From CAYZRY01 sp964481005 (lineage in GTDB: Bacteria > Bacillota_I > Bacilli_A > RF39 > UBA660): a DNA stretch of 64,000 bases. Location: assembly GCA_964481005.1 (NCBI GenBank), contig CAYZRY010000001.1, positions 1 to 64,000 on the forward strand, in the 5' to 3' direction. How positions within the stretch are numbered: the stretch's first letter is position 1; every line of letters starts with the position of its first letter. The notes below the pieces were generated by a model. The model saw nothing but the letters and a program-made list of their open reading frames with translations, did not search any database and was not told the DNA's origin. Made by a program: the position numbers and the translations under genes. Of the stretch, positions 61,016 to 64,000 are shown piece by piece.

Positions 61016-61955
61016 TATAGTAGGTAAATATATGTTTTTTAGTGTACTAACTAATTCAGTATTATCTTTACTAAAGATATTATTTGGTTTCTTAGGACAT
61101 AGTAATGCTCTTTTTGTCGATGGTTTCCATTCACTATCAGATTTGATTTCTGATTTTATTGCTATCTTTGGTGGAAAACTATCAGCAGCCAAAGAAGATG
61201 ATAAACATCCTAAAGGTCATGGCAAAATTGAATACTTAACTAGTATCGTCATCGCTATTATCATCACGGCGATGGGCTTTACTTTGCTACGCAACTCTTT
61301 CCTTGGTGCTAAAAAAGTCATACCTGATAACTATGTAATTATCGTTGCTTTAATAACGATAATCTCTAAATATGTTTTATCTAGATTACTAATTAGTAAG
61401 GGTAAAAAACATTCAAGCAATATACTTATTACATCTGGCCGAGAATCATTTACCGATGTTTATACGACATCACTTGTTTTGATATCGGTAATTGCTAGTC
61501 AGTTTTCAAAACAGTTTTCATTACTTTCTTATGCTGACTTTGTCAGTTCGATCATTATCAGTGTCGTTATCATTGTCATCGGAGTTAAATTACTCGTTGA
61601 GAATTTATCACTGACAATAGGTGAACGAGAAATGGATTTGACTAAGCTTGTGGCCGTCGAAGAGTATCTTACTAAACTTCATCCCGATGTTACTTTGGGA
61701 GGCTTGGAACTAATTAAACTAGGTCAGTACTACGATGCTGAACTGACAATACTACTGCCAAAGAAAACATCACTTGTCCATTCCCATGCTATATCTCATG
61801 AAATGGAAGAAAATTTAATTAATAGTGATTTTAATATAAGTCATGTGAATATTCATATCGAACCGAAAGAAGGTGAAGTAAATGCCGGAACTACCAGAAG
61901 TAGAAACAGTAAAGGAACGACTAAAAAAAGTAGTCCTAAACAAAAAAATAAGTAG
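61008..61955 (+). CDS. Cation diffusion facilitator (CDF) family transporter
   Basis: 315-residue membrane protein with about six helices and a C-terminal cytoplasmic ferredoxin-like domain (about 215-290). The metal site in helix 2 is DGFHSLSD (residues 38-45, with D38, H41 and D45), plus a second acidic/Asp-containing helix around 150-160. CDF proteins exchange Zn, Mn or Fe for protons. The start is ATG 61008, with GGAGGTGA ten bases upstream, inside the end of polA. The last 25 residues (Ser/Lys/Thr-rich, ending KSSPKQKNK) overlap mutM in another frame by 74 bases and look non-conserved. Confidence 0.88.
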   Translation: MHNIVGKYMFFSVLTNSVLSLLKILFGFLGHSNALFVDGFHSLSDLISDFIAIFGGKLSAAKEDDKHPKGHGKIEYLTSIVIAIIITAMGFTLLRNSFLGAKKVIPDNYVIIVALITIISKYVLSRLLISKGKKHSSNILITSGRESFTDVYTTSLVLISVIASQFSKQFSLLSYADFVSSIIISVVIIVIGVKLLVENLSLTIGEREMDLTKLVAVEEYLTKLHPDVTLGGLELIKLGQYYDAELTILLPKKTSLVHSHAISHEMEENLINSDFNISHVNIHIEPKEGEVNAGTTRSRNSKGTTKKSSPKQKNK

Positions 61956-62706
61956 CATTGATATATACTGGGATAATATTATTGCTGGTATTGATGCCGA
62001 AGAATTTAAAAACAAGTTAGTTGGTCAAACAATTAACGATATCACCAGAAGAGGTAAATGGTTAGTTTTCCATTTGGATGATTATGTCATGCTTTCTCAT
62101 CTTCGAATGGAAGGGAAGTATTTCTTAAAGGACCAAAATGAAGAGTTAGAAAAACATGAACATGTTGTCTTTAACTTTGATGATGGGACCAATCTTCGTT
62201 ATCATGATACTCGTAAATTTGGTAAGATGCATCTAGCAAAAATGAGTGCTTGGACAAGCTATCCGGCACTAATGAAACTTGGATTGGAGCCTTGGGATGA
62301 AGAGCTGACTTCCGAGCATTTGAGAAAAGTTTTCAAGAGCAAGAGTCTGCCAATTAAAACAGTCTTACTAGATCAAAGTATCATTACTGGTATTGGTAAT
62401 ATATATGCTGATGAAATACTTTTTGCCAGCCGCATTTCACCGTTTAGAAAAGCCAACAAAATAACGCTCAAGGAAGCAAAGCTGATAATTGAAAATACTA
62501 AAAAAGTACTAGCAAAGGCCGTTTCAGAAAATGGAACAACCATCAGATCTTATGTTTCAGCCAAGGGCGTTACTGGTCATTTTCAAAATGAACTAATGGT
62601 TCATACAAAAGTAGGGGAGCCTTGCCCAGTTTGTGGGACAACTATTATTAAAACAACTATCGGAGGACGTGGGACATATTACTGTCCTAAGTGCCAGGCA
62701 AAATGA
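61882..62706 (+). CDS. mutM: Formamidopyrimidine-DNA glycosylase
   Basis: 274 residues. Removes 8-oxoguanine and formamidopyrimidines from DNA. The exact N-terminal PELPEVETV is present (catalytic Pro after Met removal, Glu3). A conserved Lys lies in RRGKWLVF (about 56-63), the helix-two-turn-helix in GIGNIYADEILF, and a C-terminal zinc finger CPVCG plus CPKC. Ribosome site GAAGGTGA. The stop is TGA, overlapping the truB ATG. The 74-base overlap with the upstream gene is unusually long. polA-mutM adjacency is common in Firmicutes. Confidence 0.95.
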   Translation: MPELPEVETVKERLKKVVLNKKISSIDIYWDNIIAGIDAEEFKNKLVGQTINDITRRGKWLVFHLDDYVMLSHLRMEGKYFLKDQNEELEKHEHVVFNFDDGTNLRYHDTRKFGKMHLAKMSAWTSYPALMKLGLEPWDEELTSEHLRKVFKSKSLPIKTVLLDQSIITGIGNIYADEILFASRISPFRKANKITLKEAKLIIENTKKVLAKAVSENGTTIRSYVSAKGVTGHFQNELMVHTKVGEPCPVCGTTIIKTTIGGRGTYYCPKCQAK

Positions 62707-63554
62707 AAGATGGATTTTTAATAATTAATAAAGACGCTGGTATGACTTCTCGCGATGTCGACAACATTATCATGCATAGCTTTGCTACTAAAAAAGTGGG
62801 ACATCTTGGCACTCTTGATCCTTTGGCTACTGGTGTGCTTGTTTTAGCTCTAGGTAAAGCTCTTAAAGTAGTTTCATTAATCGAAGAACATGAAAAAAGA
62901 TACAGAGCAACAATTACCGTTGGACTGCAGACAGACACTCTTGATATTACCGGTGAAGTGCTAAGTAAATCAGATGAACGCCCCTCTAAAGAAGAAATAA
63001 TCGAAGTATTAAATAGTCTTCTTGGAGAAAATCTTTTAGAAGTTCCAAAATACTCAGCAATTAAAATAAATGGTAAAAAACTTTACGAATATGCTAGAGC
63101 TAATTTACCAGTCGAACTTCCAAAAAAGAGCATGACTTTAATAAGTTACAGTTTACTTGATTTTAATAAAGATAGTTTTGAAGTTGAAATGCATGTCAGT
63201 TATGGAACCTATATCCGTAGTTTAATTAATGAAATAGGAAAAAGATTAAATGTTCCTATGACGATGAGTCAGTTAGAGCGCATATCTTCCGGAGACTTTC
63301 ATATTGATAATTCAGTCCTAGCTGGCGAAGCTAGCCCTAAGAACCTTATTAGTATCGAAGAGATACTTAGCAAGTATCAAAGCATCAAAGTAGATGATGA
63401 TCTAAAATCAAAGATATTAAATGGACAAATATTGCCTGATATATATCATCAGTATCCAATTATTTTTCTTGATGAAGATGATAAGGTCATAGCTATTTAC
63501 AAACAATATGAAAAAGATGAAAACTATGTAAAGCCACATAAAATAATTAGTTAG
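62703..63554 (+). CDS. truB: tRNA pseudouridine(55) synthase TruB
   Basis: 283 residues. Makes pseudouridine 55 in the T-loop. The catalytic Asp is D39 in GHLGTLDPLATG, and the N-terminal start DGFLIINKDAGMTS matches the family. The C-terminal PUA-like region (about 235-283) contacts the tRNA. The ATG is the ATGA overlap with mutM, so translation is coupled; a longer GTG start (62691) has no ribosome site. In Firmicutes truB is usually next to rbfA or ribF, so its place after mutM is a rearrangement. Confidence 0.95.
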   Translation: MKDGFLIINKDAGMTSRDVDNIIMHSFATKKVGHLGTLDPLATGVLVLALGKALKVVSLIEEHEKRYRATITVGLQTDTLDITGEVLSKSDERPSKEEIIEVLNSLLGENLLEVPKYSAIKINGKKLYEYARANLPVELPKKSMTLISYSLLDFNKDSFEVEMHVSYGTYIRSLINEIGKRLNVPMTMSQLERISSGDFHIDNSVLAGEASPKNLISIEEILSKYQSIKVDDDLKSKILNGQILPDIYHQYPIIFLDEDDKVIAIYKQYEKDENYVKPHKIIS

Positions 63555-63570
63555 AACTAGTTATTTTTTT
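63542..63570 (+). terminator. Terminator of the polA-truB operon
   Basis: Near-palindrome AATAATTAGTT/AACTAGTTATT around the truB stop codon, followed by eight T. Confidence 0.83.
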
Positions 63571-63581
63571 TACTTAAATAA

Positions 63582-63590
63582 TGTTATAAT
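63582..63590 (+). promoter_or_regulatory. Extended -10 promoter of the secreted peptidase
   Basis: TGTTATAAT, 15 bases before the GTG start. Confidence 0.62.
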
Positions 63591-63605
63591 TAAATAGGTG
63601 ATAAT

Positions 63606-64000
63606 GTGAATAATAGTAGAGTTAAAATATTATTTTCACTTTTGGCGATAGCTTTTTTGATATTGCCTTTTTATCGTGTCAAAGCTTTGGAACTTTGTCC
63701 TAAAAGTTATGAATATCAGTTATGGGAACAACGCAGTGATAGGGATAAGTTCATAGCTCCCAAGTACTGTATGGAAAAGCGCGCAGTCCAGGAAGTATCA
63801 AAATTCACTGCGGCTAGAGCAGATATTTTACCAAGTAGTTTTGACCTTCGTAATGAAGGAGGACAAAACTATACAACCGCAGTCAAAAATCAAGGTTTAA
63901 CTGGTCAGTGCTGGGCTTTTACCACAACATCAGTGCTCGAGTCTAAGATGAAAAAAAGTGGTGATAGTGCTATTACTTTTAGTCCAAGACATATAGAGTA
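63606..64000 (+). CDS. Secreted C1A (papain-like) cysteine peptidase, 3' end outside the window
   Basis: 131 codons visible and no stop before the edge. The GTG start follows AGGTGAT. A signal peptide spans about residues 1-31 (basic NNSRVK, then a hydrophobic stretch to FLILPFYRVKA). A propeptide-like stretch follows, then LPSSFDLRNEGG and VKNQGLTGQCWAF, with the catalytic Cys at 102. The catalytic His and Asn lie beyond the window. Such enzymes often carry later cell-wall or lectin-like domains. Its role (degrading host or environmental protein, or toxin processing) cannot be told. Confidence 0.85.
   Translation, partial: MNNSRVKILFSLLAIAFLILPFYRVKALELCPKSYEYQLWEQRSDRDKFIAPKYCMEKRAVQEVSKFTAARADILPSSFDLRNEGGQNYTTAVKNQGLTGQCWAFTTTSVLESKMKKSGDSAITFSPRHIE

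Overview
The window looks like a chromosome segment from a low-GC, AT-rich Bacilli-like bacterium. Gene content and order resemble Bacillus subtilis (dnaG-rpoD-trmK; ireB-ruvX-DUF1292-mltG-trmR-U32-U32-greA; ftsK followed by an M16 pair), but the set is compact, as in uncultured gut lineages such as RF39/RFN20 or relatives of Erysipelotrichales. That placement is inference. Peptidoglycan genes (mltG, a PdaC-like deacetylase, ftsA, ftsZ) argue against a wall-less Mollicute. TGA acts as a stop, for example in the ATGA overlaps at 1802-1809 and 62703-62706, so the Mycoplasma code does not apply. All protein genes except two (4107-5639 and rpmB) lie on the + strand.

Layout. 1-7.3 kb: partial tRNA-Arg(ACG), tRNA-Pro, ZIP transporter, tRNA-Leu, then a patch of accessory genes (an ECF-like sigma factor with a soluble partner, a CYTH protein, two unknowns, a DUF853 ATPase, a kinase-fold protein and an orphan Imm-5-like immunity protein), closed by tRNA-Arg(TCG). 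7.4-10.8 kb: TrhA/hemolysin III and a calcium-type P-ATPase. 10.8-13.8 kb: the most interesting locus, a C39-peptidase ABC transporter and a membrane accessory protein, followed by three short genes. Two of these encode peptides with matched 15-residue double-glycine leaders and GxxxG motifs, and the third a 44-residue hydrophobic candidate immunity peptide. It reads as a complete two-peptide (class IIb) bacteriocin operon that I cannot assign to a named bacteriocin.

14.6-25 kb: cell division and chromosome segregation (ftsA, ftsZ, ftsK, ymfF/ymfH-type M16 proteins, a HerA-like ATPase, sepF, a DivIVA protein), with rpmB on the opposite strand. 25.4-37.7 kb: replication and transcription core (dnaE, an unknown gene, polC, a lipoprotein, dnaG, rpoD, trmK). 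37.7-46.5 kb: a large prepilin-like protein, a T-box riboswitch with a likely GUA (Val) specifier that controls an HD phosphohydrolase and valS, then fmt, three tRNAs (Ile, Asn, Glu), lspA and rluD.

46.5-63.6 kb: a rhomboid protease, ireB-ruvX-DUF1292-mltG, the wobble-uridine modification genes (trmR and two U32 proteins) with a PdaC-like deacetylase inserted among them, a dGTPase-like HD protein, a short prepilin interrupted by an in-frame TGA, greA, topA, polA, a CDF transporter, mutM and truB. The window ends inside a secreted papain-like peptidase.

Transcription signals are unusually legible. Many units start at an extended -10 box (TGnTATAAT), often with a poor -35, and end in a compact hairpin followed by a T-run.
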